A stretch of DNA of 64,000 bases from Limnohabitans parvus II-B4 (GTDB lineage: Bacteria; Pseudomonadota; Gammaproteobacteria; Burkholderiales; Burkholderiaceae_C). This document shows, in pieces, positions 1 through 9,807 of this stretch. The first letter of the stretch is position 1. Each line of letters begins with the position of its first letter. A model generated the notes under the pieces. That model saw only the letters and a program-made list of their open reading frames with translations, was not told where the DNA came from and did not search any database. The stretch covers positions 496,001-560,000 of the forward strand of contig NZ_NESN01000002.1 in the NCBI RefSeq assembly GCF_003063455.1. Reading direction: 5' to 3'. The translations under genes and the position numbers were made by a program.

Positions 1-1647
1 CAGGTTGACCAGGGGCGATATGGCGTCGAGCAGGGCTTGCGGGGCCACGGCCTCACGGGCCTGGTCGCGGCGCCGCACGAAGTCGTGCACGCTGTTGATG
101 ACGCGCCCCGCGCGCTCGGCTTGCTCGGCAATGCGCCGCAGCGCCATGTGCACGTCGGCCAGGGTTTGCGGCTCGGCCTGCGGGTCTTGCAGCAGGTTGA
201 GCGAGCCGTTGGCATAGCTCGAAATGGCTGCCAGGGGCTGGTTCAATTCGTGGCTGAGCAAAGAGGCCATTTCACCCACGGTGGCCAGTCGGGCGGTTGC
301 TTGCAGGCGCTCTTGGCTGGCACGCGAGAGTTCTTCAATCCGTCGTTGCTCGCTGATGTCGAGCACGGCACCCATCCAGCCCGTTTGTTCACCTCGAATG
401 CTGATCAGTGGTGCTTCGATGATCAGCACGGGGAACCGCGTGCCGTCTTGCCGCATGAAGACCGATTCAAAGCCTTCACGCGGTGGGGCGTTGCCTGCCA
501 GACGGATGGCTTGGCGCTGCTGGTATTCGTCCACCATTTCCGGCGGCCAATAAGGCATGGGGGCGTTTTGGCCGACCAGTGCTTCGGCGTCCCAGCCCAC
601 CATTTGACAAAAGGCCGGGTTCACATAAGTGATGTGACCTTGCAGGTCGCGTGCCCTCAAGCCGGTGACCAGTGAGTCTTCCATGGCTTTGCGAAAAGCC
701 AGGGCATCGGCCAGGTCGCGTTCGGCTTTGAGGCGTCGTCGGGAATCCTTGGCCAGCAAAACCATCACCGTGATCAGCGCAATCGACATGCCCGTGACCA
801 GTGCAGTGAGCACATTGGGAAACAAGTCAGGCTCACCCCGTCGGCCGTCCATGCGCAGCAACAAGGTGTTGCCGGGCAAGTCCACCAGTTGTTGTGCCGT
901 GAACACCCGCCGTTCCCGGCGCTGGGTGCCCGCGATGGCCAGGCGTGTGCCATCCGGTTCAATAAAGGACAACTCGTTGCGGCGGCCAAACGTGGTGCCC
1001 AGCCGCTCTGTCAACATTTCTTGCAGGCTGTAAGTCACCACCGTGTAGCCCGTGAGTTCGCCCGCTTGTGTCATGGGCAGGCACAGCTCCATGACCTCCA
1101 TGCCCAGGCCATCGGTTTGCGGCAAAAAATAAGTGCTCGAATAGGCGGGGCCATTCAAACGCTTGCCGCGCTGGCAAGCCTGGGTGGCTTCGTTCAGCAC
1201 GTCCGGGCGTGCGATGCGTTCAAACGCTGGCGCACGCAAGGGCGAGTCGGCAAACGACAGCAAGCGCCATTCCTTGTCGCGCCATTCAAGGCGCAGCCAG
1301 TCGCGGTTCTCGCGCAGCAAGCCCAGTGCTTCGGGTTGCCAGGTTGCTGGTGCGAAATGGCCCGACTGCAGCGCCTGCAAGGCCTGCACCTGGCGAGACA
1401 AGCTGTTGCGCAGGTCGTTCACGGCATCGGCGGTGTCGCGTTCCAGCTCGGCCTGAACCTGGCTGGCTTCGTAGCGACCTGCCAGCCACACCAGTGTGAC
1501 CAGCACCGCCAGCACCAAGGCGATCAAGGCCGCCCACAAGGATCGCCTGCCTGAACCCCAGGGCAAGACCTCGTCGAGCTTGGAGCGCAAGCGGACCAGG
1601 CTTTTTTGCCATGCTGCACCGATGTGTGAAGCGCCAGGGAGTTTCAT
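1..1647 (-). CDS. PAS-domain sensor histidine kinase, DctS-like (C-terminal part missing)
   Basis: Membrane sensor kinase of a two-component system, cut by the left edge, so the ATP-binding domain is missing. Reading in from the ATG at 1647, a hydrophobic segment (about residues 40-60) is followed by an extracytoplasmic sensor region, a second membrane segment near residues 245-265, a PAS domain ending in GWMGAVLDISEQ, and a HisKA box SHELNQPLAA with the phospho-acceptor His near residue 466. This order is that of DctS/DctB-type C4-dicarboxylate sensors, but the ligand is not provable from sequence. It starts 6 bases after the yhdP stop on the same strand, so the two are probably co-transcribed. 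The partner regulator should lie beyond the left edge. Confidence 0.85.
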   Translation of the reverse strand, partial: MKLPGASHIGAAWQKSLVRLRSKLDEVLPWGSGRRSLWAALIALVLAVLVTLVWLAGRYEASQVQAELERDTADAVNDLRNSLSRQVQALQALQSGHFAPATWQPEALGLLRENRDWLRLEWRDKEWRLLSFADSPLRAPAFERIARPDVLNEATQACQRGKRLNGPAYSSTYFLPQTDGLGMEVMELCLPMTQAGELTGYTVVTYSLQEMLTERLGTTFGRRNELSFIEPDGTRLAIAGTQRRERRVFTAQQLVDLPGNTLLLRMDGRRGEPDLFPNVLTALVTGMSIALITVMVLLAKDSRRRLKAERDLADALAFRKAMEDSLVTGLRARDLQGHITYVNPAFCQMVGWDAEALVGQNAPMPYWPPEMVDEYQQRQAIRLAGNAPPREGFESVFMRQDGTRFPVLIIEAPLISIRGEQTGWMGAVLDISEQRRIEELSRASQERLQATARLATVGEMASLLSHELNQPLAAISSYANGSLNLLQDPQAEPQTLADVHMALRRIAEQAERAGRVINSVHDFVRRRDQAREAVAPQALLDAISPLVNL

Positions 1648-1653
1648 GGCACG

Positions 1654-4600
1654 TCAGGGCGTGGCGTTGGGGGCGCTGGACGTTTTGCTGTCTGCGCCGT
1701 TGCTGCTGACTTTGGTCACCCGTGGTTCTGCCCAGCTGCCATCGATCAGGAATTCCTGGGTGTTGGCTTTGGTCAATGGGTTTTGCAGAAAAAGCTGAGC
1801 CAAAAATGCCGTCAGCCCAATCACCGGGTTGAGAGCGATGCCCGCCACCAAAGAAGCGGTGCCTGCATCCAGCGCCGGCAAAATCACCACCCGCAGCTTT
1901 TGGGTTTCATGGGCGATGTCGGCCGAGCCGTCGAGTTGCACCAAGGCATTCACCCCTTTGATTTGCATGTTGCGCGTGGTGGCGATGCCCTGTGTGATGG
2001 TCACGTCGCCGCGCACCGAGTCAAAGGCGAAACCTTCATAAAACACATCGCGGAAGTCGAGCAGCAGCCGCCGCGGCAAGGCTTGCAAGCTCAACACCCC
2101 CAGCAGCTTGGCGGCACCGGCATCCGCTTTGAGGAATTGGCCGCGTCCCATCTTGACGCCGAACTGCCCTGACATGCTGGGGTAATGCAAAGCCATGGGG
2201 GAGCCTTGCCAACTCACGGTGCCTTCGAGTTGCCCTGTGCCGCCGCGCAGGGCGTTGGGTGTGCCCAGGCGTGTCAACAATGCACCTGCATCGGTCACGT
2301 CCAGCTTGAAGTTCATTTCGGTTTTGCGTTGGTGCCCTCCTTCGCCTGCCGTCAGCCAGCGGCCTGTGCTGCGCAGTGTGGCTTCGGGCACAGTGAGGTT
2401 GAACTTGTTCAATTGCCATTCGGGTGCACTTTTGACGCGCGATTTTTGTTGTTCCGTGTTGACGGCTTCGATCTCAATGCGACCGAGGTTTTTGCCGCGC
2501 AGCTCCAGTTGTTCGACCACGATGTCCAGAGAGGGCAAGTTGGCGGGTGGGGCTTCGAGCAGGCCTTCGACTTCGGCGACGCTGGAAGGCGGCAAATTGA
2601 GCCGGGACAAGCGCGCAAACAGGTGTCCCAATTGTTCACGCGAGGGCTGGCGATAGACCACATGACCGCTCAGCTCGCGCGCGTCCACGTTCACGCGCCA
2701 GGTGAGGTCTTCGCGAACCCCACCTGCGACCACCTGGTGCAAGGTGCGCCCATCGGCGGTGATGGTGTTGGCCTGCAAGCCCAAACGTGTGGGCAAATAG
2801 GCTCGCCAGGCGGTTTTTCCGGTGCCGGATTTTTCTTCGCCGGACAAGAGGCTGGCGGGCAGCAGGTTTTCCCAGTCGTTGACCGAAAAACGGTCCAGCG
2901 CCACCGTGGCCGAAACCCCTGTGGCGGGCAAGGCCGGGGCCTGTGTGCCCAGGCTCAGGCTGCCGCGCAGCACGACAGGTTCGGCACCGCTCAGGTCGCG
3001 TACATAGTTGGCCGAAGCCACGCTGCCCCATTCGAATTGCAGTTGGTCTTGCAAGACGCCGCTTTGGTTTTGCACGCGCACGCGCAAGGACAAGGGCACT
3101 CGGGCGGCGGCGGTCTTGCCCAAGGGCGATGGCAACTGCAGTGCCAGGCCTTCCAATGGGCTTTGCACAGACCATTCGGGTTGACCTTGTCGCCAGCCCA
3201 ACTGCGCACTGTAAGTGGTGGCACCACTGGCGTATTGGGCCAGTTCGTTGAGCGGCGCGAACTCTTTGGCTTGGCGCAGACCCTCAGCGGTGATTTGACC
3301 TTGTGCACGCAATTGCATGCCGGTTTCAGCCACTGTCGCAGGTGATGTGCGCAGGCCGCCTTCGATGCGAACGGGGCCCCCCAACACACGGGCCTGCATG
3401 GTGCCCAGGGTGAAACCTGTTTCTGTGAACTGGACTGTGCCCTGGGCTTTTTCCAGCAAGGGCGTGGCGGGGGACATGCGCAGGTCGTTGCCGGCCAGCA
3501 CCACCGTGCCTTGCACTTTGGTGTTTTGAGGGGTCAGCAGGGGAATGGTCAGTTTGAACCGGGTCTGGACGGTTCCTGTGGCCTGGGTTTGACGCAGTGC
3601 GCCCGACAGCAGCGCATCCAGTGGCGATTTTTGAACCAGTGTCAGCACCTGCGTGGCGGAGGCCTTGTTGTCAGCCGAAACGTTCAGAACGGCCTGGTGG
3701 GCCATGTCTGCGATGTCTGCTTGCCCGGCGGTCAAACTGAGTCCGGTGCGGGCGTCGCCTGCGCGTGCCGAAGCATCGGTCAGTTTCATGCCCAAGCGGT
3801 CAAACACCAGCAGCCCGTTCAACTTGTACAAACGGGGCCAGGGCAGGCTCTTGGGGGGCAATAAGGCAGCAGGCAGGTAGTCCAGTTCGATATCCCGCAG
3901 GCGTCCGGCAAAGCGGAATTCACCTTCTTTGGGGTCTGCAAACGGCAGGCGCGCCAGATCACCCTTGAGTTTGACCTGCACATCCGAATAAACCCCTTTG
4001 ACCACGGCATCGCGCACATATTGGCGCACGTTGACGGGCAGCGTGACGGGCAGGTAGCGGTGTGCACGAGATGCATCGATTTGTTTGATTTGCCCTTGCA
4101 GATCCAGCGTGCCGGGACCATTGCCATTGGCCGCTGCTTGCCATTTTCCTTGCCACTCGCCTTGCAAGTCAGCGTTGGCCAATTTCAGTTTCCATTGCGG
4201 CACGCGCCATTGACCGGCTTCGCGTTTGAAGGTGGCCTCGGCGAGCAATGACTGCACACGCACCTCGGCATCGTCCAGAATGCCGGGCAGAAACACCGCC
4301 CCGTCCGATCCCATGCTCACGGTCACCTGGCCACCGTCTTGTGTCATCGACACTTTGGCCTGTGCGCCTTGCAGGCCGGGGCGCTGCGGTGTCTTGTCGT
4401 TGACCTTCAGTGTGGGAGGGGGCAGGCTCAGGCCTTCCAGTGTGACTTGGCCGTCATAGCGCTCGGGTGATTGCCAATCGCCTTGCCAGCGCCACTTCAA
4501 AGCGCCCACTTGGCCGCTGATGTCTTGTTGCTGCAGGCGCTCGTGCAATCCTGCTGGCAAAGGCATGCGCAGTGCGACTTCGCGCAGTGCAAACAAATCC

Positions 4601-5775
4601 AGATGGTCCGCCTGGATCTGGCCGCGTGCCGGGTTTTTGCCTTCCGGGTGGGTGTATTCCAGCGACACGTTGCCGCCGGGCCAGGCCACGCCATTGGCGC
4701 TTACAAAGGCCAGGTGTTGGGTCGATACTTCAAAGCCCAATGCACTGACCCGTGCACCGAGGCGCCCCGACAAGCGTTCCAAAACCAGCGCTTGCGCATC
4801 GGATGCCCATGTGGTTTGGAGTCCGGTCAGGTTCACATCGGCAAGGCCCCCTGTCCACTGTCCCCGGGCGACATCGCTCCACAAGCGCAGGCTCCCGGTG
4901 CCTGTGGCGATGTCAACCCCCAAGGGCACATGTTGGCCCAATTGCGCCACATCCACTTCGGGGAAGTGGGCATAAACCTGGCCTGTCCAGTCTGCCCATT
5001 GACCGGGGTGGATGGACAAGAGGCTGCGCCGAAAACGCCCCATGCCGACAAAACGCGAGCCCCACTCTTGCGGGGGGGTGGCGTCCAATCGCACATCGTG
5101 GTGTCTGGCCGAGTTGCGCAGCACCAAGTCAACATCACGCAGGGCGAGCGCGACCGGTGGCGTGTGGGCGTTGGTTGGTGGTGTTGAGGTTTTCTGCGTC
5201 AATGGCGACAGCAGGCCAGGCAGTGGTTGATGCGGGCGGTGTTCGTTGGTCCAGCGCACGGTGCCGCCCCGAACGATGACTTCGCGCTGCGAGAACAACC
5301 AATCGGCGGCTGCCCCGTCGCTGCGGGTGTTGGGCGCCCAATCCAGGCCCGCCACGCGCCATGCGCCTTCGGCGGTCAAGCGGATGTCGAGCTCCGGCGC
5401 GTCCAGCACGAGCTGTTCCAGCTTCAGTGCCAAGGCGGATTGCACGCTGATGGCGATCACCACCTTGGGCAAGTGCAGGCCAGGTTGGCCTTCCCGGTCC
5501 AGCAACTCGATGTTGCGCAGCTCAAAGGAGGGTGCCCAACCTGTGGATTCTGCAGAAATCTGACCAATCCGAACCGGAACCCCGATGCTTTGCTGGGCCA
5601 AGCGTTCCAGCGCGGGACGGTAATCACCGATTCGCGGCACAATCCAAAAATGCAGGGTACCCCAGGCCATGCCCAGCAAAACGCCCAAGACAAGCAACAC
5701 CCATGCGATGGCCCGTATGACATGGGACAGCGCAAGGCTCAGGCGGGGAAAAGTGGGCAAAGACGGTACAAACAT
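1654..5775 (-). CDS. yhdP: YhdP family envelope protein (AsmA-like)
   Basis: Very large (1373 aa) inner-membrane-anchored periplasmic protein of the YhdP/AsmA-like family. These proteins are thought to bridge the envelope and help move phospholipids to the outer membrane. One N-terminal membrane helix (about residues 17-40 from this start) is followed by a long beta-rich body and the conserved C-terminal AsmA-like block near LLGVLSLQALPRRLLLDF and GSADIAHETQKLRVVI. The ATG at 5775 is chosen because it puts the helix near the N terminus. An in-frame ATG at 5835 would overlap glnE. It is divergent from glnE with only 25 bases between the two starts, and a sensor kinase follows it 6 bases downstream. 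Confidence 0.88.
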   Translation of the reverse strand: MFVPSLPTFPRLSLALSHVIRAIAWVLLVLGVLLGMAWGTLHFWIVPRIGDYRPALERLAQQSIGVPVRIGQISAESTGWAPSFELRNIELLDREGQPGLHLPKVVIAISVQSALALKLEQLVLDAPELDIRLTAEGAWRVAGLDWAPNTRSDGAAADWLFSQREVIVRGGTVRWTNEHRPHQPLPGLLSPLTQKTSTPPTNAHTPPVALALRDVDLVLRNSARHHDVRLDATPPQEWGSRFVGMGRFRRSLLSIHPGQWADWTGQVYAHFPEVDVAQLGQHVPLGVDIATGTGSLRLWSDVARGQWTGGLADVNLTGLQTTWASDAQALVLERLSGRLGARVSALGFEVSTQHLAFVSANGVAWPGGNVSLEYTHPEGKNPARGQIQADHLDLFALREVALRMPLPAGLHERLQQQDISGQVGALKWRWQGDWQSPERYDGQVTLEGLSLPPPTLKVNDKTPQRPGLQGAQAKVSMTQDGGQVTVSMGSDGAVFLPGILDDAEVRVQSLLAEATFKREAGQWRVPQWKLKLANADLQGEWQGKWQAAANGNGPGTLDLQGQIKQIDASRAHRYLPVTLPVNVRQYVRDAVVKGVYSDVQVKLKGDLARLPFADPKEGEFRFAGRLRDIELDYLPAALLPPKSLPWPRLYKLNGLLVFDRLGMKLTDASARAGDARTGLSLTAGQADIADMAHQAVLNVSADNKASATQVLTLVQKSPLDALLSGALRQTQATGTVQTRFKLTIPLLTPQNTKVQGTVVLAGNDLRMSPATPLLEKAQGTVQFTETGFTLGTMQARVLGGPVRIEGGLRTSPATVAETGMQLRAQGQITAEGLRQAKEFAPLNELAQYASGATTYSAQLGWRQGQPEWSVQSPLEGLALQLPSPLGKTAAARVPLSLRVRVQNQSGVLQDQLQFEWGSVASANYVRDLSGAEPVVLRGSLSLGTQAPALPATGVSATVALDRFSVNDWENLLPASLLSGEEKSGTGKTAWRAYLPTRLGLQANTITADGRTLHQVVAGGVREDLTWRVNVDARELSGHVVYRQPSREQLGHLFARLSRLNLPPSSVAEVEGLLEAPPANLPSLDIVVEQLELRGKNLGRIEIEAVNTEQQKSRVKSAPEWQLNKFNLTVPEATLRSTGRWLTAGEGGHQRKTEMNFKLDVTDAGALLTRLGTPNALRGGTGQLEGTVSWQGSPMALHYPSMSGQFGVKMGRGQFLKADAGAAKLLGVLSLQALPRRLLLDFRDVFYEGFAFDSVRGDVTITQGIATTRNMQIKGVNALVQLDGSADIAHETQKLRVVILPALDAGTASLVAGIALNPVIGLTAFLAQLFLQNPLTKANTQEFLIDGSWAEPRVTKVSSNGADSKTSSAPNATP

Positions 5776-5800
5776 TTGAATCAGAAAGTCAGCAGGAATT

Positions 5801-8554
5801 ATGACCCGCAGCCAGCCCATGGACGATGCCCCCATCTCAAAAGCGCCAAGTCCTGTTAATTTGACCTTGTATTCACGTTTTGTGCAGCGTTTGCACCGTC
5901 GTTACGCCGATGTTTTGCCCCTGTTGGCCCCGGGTGCCCCGACGCGCGACAGCCTGAACGCCGCTTTTGCGGCCCTGCAAAGCACGGGCCTGGACACAGG
6001 CGCAGCCCTGCGCGTGTTGCGTCAGCTCACGCTGGAGCGTCTGGCGCAGCTGGACTGCACAGACCAAGCCCCTTTGGCGGTGGTGACCCATGCCATGACC
6101 TGGCTGGCCGAAGTCACGCTCGACATCGCCTGGCAGCAGGTCATGGCCGATCTGGACGTTTTGCACGGTCAGCCCTTGACCCTCAGCGGCCAACGGGCCG
6201 AGATGTGGGTCATCGGCATGGGCAAGCTGGGCGCCCGCGAGTTGAATGTCTCTAGCGACATTGACCTGATCTACGTCTACGACCAGGACGGTGAAACGCT
6301 GGGCAACAGCGAAGGCCGCAACAAGGTCTCTTGTCAGGAATATTTCACCCGCGCCGTCAAGCGCATGTATGCCCTGATTGGCGACACCACCGAACACGGT
6401 TTTGTGTTCCGGGTGGATCTGGCCCTTCGGCCCAACGGCAATTCGGGGCCCAGTGTCGTCTCGCTCGATGCGCTCGAAGAATATTTGCTGGTGCAGGGCC
6501 GCGAATGGGAGCGCTTTGCCTGGATGAAAAGCCGCGTGGTCGCGCCCCGCAGCGCGGTGGTCAATGGCTCGGCCCAGGCCTTGCGTGCGGTGGTGCTGCC
6601 GTTTGTGTTTCGCCGTTACCTTGACTACAACGTGTTCGAGTCGCTGCGCACGCTGCACCAGCAAATTCGCGACCACGCCGCCAAACGCAGCGCGGGCCAC
6701 CCCGAGCGGGCAAACGACGTCAAGCTGTCGCGTGGCGGCATTCGCGAGATCGAATTCACCGTGCAATTGCTGCAAGTGGTGCGTGGTGGGCAGTTCCCCG
6801 AGTTGCGCACGCGCCCTACGCTGGACGCGCTGCAGCGCGTGGCCAAAGCCGGGCTCATGCCGCAGGCCACGGCCGACGCCTTGGGTGCGGCCTATGTCTT
6901 CTTGCGTCAAGTCGAGCACCGCATCCAGTACCTGGACGACCAGCAAACCCATGTGCTGCCAACCCGCGACGATGACCTGGCCTGGATGGCCCAGACCCTG
7001 GGATACGAAGATGCCTGCGCGTTTTTGACCGACTTGGACGCACACCGTGAGGTGGTGGCGCAAGAGTTCGATACCTTGCTGGGCGGCGATCGGGAGTGCA
7101 AAGGCTGCAACGGAAAAAATGGCAAGAACGGTGTCCATGGCCGTGAACATGCCGAACTCGATGCTGTTCTCACCGAGTTTGACGGCGCAGTTCGCGCTCG
7201 CTTGGCACAGTGGGGTGACAACCCCCGCGTGCAAGCCCTGCGCGACGATGCCCGAGGCCGCCTGATGCGCCTGTTGCAACGCACGGCCCAATGGCTCAAA
7301 GAGGGGCGCATCAGCGAAGTGGCCGTGCTGCGCATGGCCGACTGGATCGAACCCTTGCTGCGCCGCGAAAGCTATCTGGCCCTCATGCTGGAACGCCCTT
7401 CCGTGTACGAGCGCTTGCTGCGTCTGCTGGGGGCGGCCAAATGGCCTGCGCGCTATTTGTTGCAACACCCCGGTGTGATCGATGAGCTGGCCGGGGGGAA
7501 CTTGTTTGACACCCGCTTTGATGCAACCGAATTTGAAGCAGAACTGGAGTCTCGCCGCGTCGCGCTCAAGCGCACGGGCGAAGACGACGAAGAAAGTCTT
7601 TTGAATTTGCTGCGCCGTGCCCACCATGCGGAGCAATTTCGCACCCTGGCACGCGACGTCGAAGGCGTGCTCAGCGTCGAGCAAGTGGCCGACGACCTGA
7701 GTGCGCTGGCCGATGCCGTGCTGCGCGTGACGGCCCGTTGGTGCTGGGACCGCCTGAAGACACGCCACCGCGACGAGCCTGCCATTGCCATCATTGGCTA
7801 CGGCAAATTGGGCGGCAAAGAGCTGGGCTACGGCAGCGACCTGGACATCGTGTTCGTGTACGACGACGAGGACGAACGCGCCCAGGAAATCTACGCCAGT
7901 TATGTGCGCAAAATGATCAACTGGATGACCGTCAAAACCGCCGACGGCGACCTCTACGAAATTGACACTGCGCTGCGTCCCAACGGCAACTCTGGCCTGC
8001 TCGTCACCCGATTTGAAGCCTACGCCGACTACCAGCAGCAACGTGGCAGCAACACCGCCTGGACCTGGGAGCACCAGGCCATGACCCGCGCCCGCTTTGT
8101 TATGGGCTTGCAAAGCCTAGCGCCGCGTTTTGACGCTGTGCGCCATGCCGTCATCAGCGCCCCGCGCGATGCGGCCAGCCTGAAAGCCGAAATCGTGGCC
8201 ATGCGCGAACGCGTGCGCCAGGGCCATCCGGTCAAGGCCGACCATTTTGATGTGAAACACAGCCCCGGCGGCATGGTGGATGCCGAATTTGCCATGCAGT
8301 ACCTGGTGCTGCTGTGCGCCGCTGCACACCCCGAGCTGGCCGACAACGTGGGCAACATCGCCTTGTTGCAACGTGCCGAAAAAGCCGGCTTGTTGCCCAC
8401 TGGCGCGGGGCAAGCTGCGGCCAATGCTTATCGCGAAATGCGCCGTTTGCAACACCGCGCCCGCCTGAACGAAGAGCCGACCCAGGTGGACCCCGCCACA
8501 CTGAGCAGCGAGCGCGATGCGGTGCTGGCGGTGTGGCAGTGGGTGATGGGCTGA
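5801..8554 (+). CDS. glnE: Bifunctional glutamine synthetase adenylyltransferase/adenylyl-removing enzyme
   Basis: GlnE adds and removes AMP on glutamine synthetase in response to PII and glutamine. At 917 aa it is close to the E. coli protein. Both nucleotidyltransferase halves are visible: GMGKLGARELNVSSDIDLIY near residue 138 and GYGKLGGKELGYGSDLDIVF near residue 664, each with the G-S-D-x-D metal-binding pattern. The start is supported by an AGGA ribosome-binding site at 5793-5796. Between the halves is an unusual short Cys/Gly/Asn/Lys-rich linker (about residues 430-442, CKGCNGKNGKNG). It is divergent from yhdP. Confidence 0.96.
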   Translation: MTRSQPMDDAPISKAPSPVNLTLYSRFVQRLHRRYADVLPLLAPGAPTRDSLNAAFAALQSTGLDTGAALRVLRQLTLERLAQLDCTDQAPLAVVTHAMTWLAEVTLDIAWQQVMADLDVLHGQPLTLSGQRAEMWVIGMGKLGARELNVSSDIDLIYVYDQDGETLGNSEGRNKVSCQEYFTRAVKRMYALIGDTTEHGFVFRVDLALRPNGNSGPSVVSLDALEEYLLVQGREWERFAWMKSRVVAPRSAVVNGSAQALRAVVLPFVFRRYLDYNVFESLRTLHQQIRDHAAKRSAGHPERANDVKLSRGGIREIEFTVQLLQVVRGGQFPELRTRPTLDALQRVAKAGLMPQATADALGAAYVFLRQVEHRIQYLDDQQTHVLPTRDDDLAWMAQTLGYEDACAFLTDLDAHREVVAQEFDTLLGGDRECKGCNGKNGKNGVHGREHAELDAVLTEFDGAVRARLAQWGDNPRVQALRDDARGRLMRLLQRTAQWLKEGRISEVAVLRMADWIEPLLRRESYLALMLERPSVYERLLRLLGAAKWPARYLLQHPGVIDELAGGNLFDTRFDATEFEAELESRRVALKRTGEDDEESLLNLLRRAHHAEQFRTLARDVEGVLSVEQVADDLSALADAVLRVTARWCWDRLKTRHRDEPAIAIIGYGKLGGKELGYGSDLDIVFVYDDEDERAQEIYASYVRKMINWMTVKTADGDLYEIDTALRPNGNSGLLVTRFEAYADYQQQRGSNTAWTWEHQAMTRARFVMGLQSLAPRFDAVRHAVISAPRDAASLKAEIVAMRERVRQGHPVKADHFDVKHSPGGMVDAEFAMQYLVLLCAAAHPELADNVGNIALLQRAEKAGLLPTGAGQAAANAYREMRRLQHRARLNEEPTQVDPATLSSERDAVLAVWQWVMG

Positions 8555-8644
8555 ATCGGTATTTTGACCCGTAGCCCTTGTTTGAAACGCTTGGACATGG
8601 CATCTGTGCCGTGATGCTTGTCACCGTCAGCCGCTAAACTCGCC

Positions 8645-8663
8645 GCACGTCACAGGGACGTGC
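8645..8663. promoter_or_regulatory. Inverted repeat upstream of the efflux operon (candidate operator)
   Basis: Perfect 7-base arms GCACGTC and GACGTGC separated by ACAGG, ending 19 bases before the adaptor start codon. The size and position fit a repressor site for the efflux genes. It could instead be a hairpin in the 5' leader. No regulator gene lies next to it. Confidence 0.4.
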
Positions 8664-8682
8664 AGTCAAAAAGAGAAGTGTC

Positions 8683-9798
8683 ATGAAAAAATGCGGTGTT
8701 GGACTTGGTTTGTGGGTGGGTGTGTGCATGGGTTGGAGTCATGTGGCTTTGGCCGCGCAAGACAGTCAGCCGACCCTGTCTGCCAAGCCAACTTTGACCG
8801 TGACGGTGGCTGCCCCCCAAGTGGCCAACATGGCGCAAAAGATCAGCGCCAACGGCAACCTGGCCGCTTGGCAGGAAGCGGTCGTCGGTACCGAGGCCAA
8901 TGGCCTGAAGATCACCGAGGTGCGTGTGAATGTGGGTGACCGGGTGCAGCGTGGCGATGTGTTGGCGGTTTTGCAGGCCGACAGCTTGCGTGCCGAGCTG
9001 GCGCAGGCCGAAGGCCTGCTGGCCGAAGCTGCGGCCAGCGCCCAAGAAGCCAAGGCCCAGGCCGAACGCGCCCGCAGCCTGCAGCAGCAAGGCTTTTTCA
9101 GTGCAGCGCAGCTGAGCCAGGCGGTGGCCGCTGAGGCCTCTTCTGTGGCCCGAGTGCAGTCCGCTCGCGCTTTGGTGCAGCTGCAAAACGTGCGCCTGTC
9201 GCAAACCCAGGTGCGTGCGCCCGATGCGGGCGTGATCTCAGCCCGGCAGGCCACCGTGGGCAGCGTGGTGGGCGCAGGCACCGAGTTGTTCAGGTTGATT
9301 CGCCAGGGCCGCATCGAGTGGCGGGCTGAAGTGACCGCTGCCGAGATTGGCCGCATCCAGGTGGGGGCACCTGTGCAGATCAAAGCGGCCAGTGGCCAGC
9401 TGCTGCAAGGCAAGGTGCGCATGGTCGCGCCCTCGGTCGATGCGCAAACCCGCAACGCACTGGTCTACGTCGATTTGCCCGCACAGACAGGCAGCGCACG
9501 CGCAGGCATGTACGCCCAAGGTGAGATCGCGCTGGGCCAAAGCCAGGCGCTCACCGTGCCGCAAACGGCGGTGGTGGTGCGCGATGGTTTCAGCTATGTC
9601 TATACCGTGGGCACAGACCAAAAAGTCAGCCAGCTCAAGGTGCAAACCGGCCGCCAAAGCGCAGGCCGCGTGGAGGTGACGAGCGGCCTGAAAGGCGATG
9701 CCCGCGTGGTGGCCAGTGGTGGTGCGTTTTTGAACCACGGCGACACGGTGCGCGTGGTGGACGCCCCAGCGCCTCAAGCAGCCCCGGCCACCAAATAA
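8683..9798 (+). CDS. RND efflux periplasmic adaptor (membrane fusion protein)
   Basis: Periplasmic adaptor (371 aa) linking an inner-membrane RND pump to an outer-membrane channel. The N terminus is a signal peptide ending near SHVALA (about residue 24). It is followed by a lipoyl half (GNLAAWQEAVVGTEANGLKI), an alanine/glutamine-rich helical hairpin (about residues 100-170), the second lipoyl half (VRAPDAGVISARQATVGSVV) and beta-barrel domains (AGMYAQGEI, PQTAVVVRDG). The start follows AGAGAAG. The pump gene begins 9 bases after the stop, so they form one operon. No outer-membrane factor is encoded beside them, so a TolC-type protein from elsewhere must be used. Substrate unknown. Confidence 0.93.
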   Translation: MKKCGVGLGLWVGVCMGWSHVALAAQDSQPTLSAKPTLTVTVAAPQVANMAQKISANGNLAAWQEAVVGTEANGLKITEVRVNVGDRVQRGDVLAVLQADSLRAELAQAEGLLAEAAASAQEAKAQAERARSLQQQGFFSAAQLSQAVAAEASSVARVQSARALVQLQNVRLSQTQVRAPDAGVISARQATVGSVVGAGTELFRLIRQGRIEWRAEVTAAEIGRIQVGAPVQIKAASGQLLQGKVRMVAPSVDAQTRNALVYVDLPAQTGSARAGMYAQGEIALGQSQALTVPQTAVVVRDGFSYVYTVGTDQKVSQLKVQTGRQSAGRVEVTSGLKGDARVVASGGAFLNHGDTVRVVDAPAPQAAPATK

Positions 9799-9807
9799 AG
9801 GGACGCC

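Noticed and set aside
5873..8113. 746-codon open frame antisense to glnE
   Set aside because: Shadow of a strongly supported gene; no start signal or recognisable domain.
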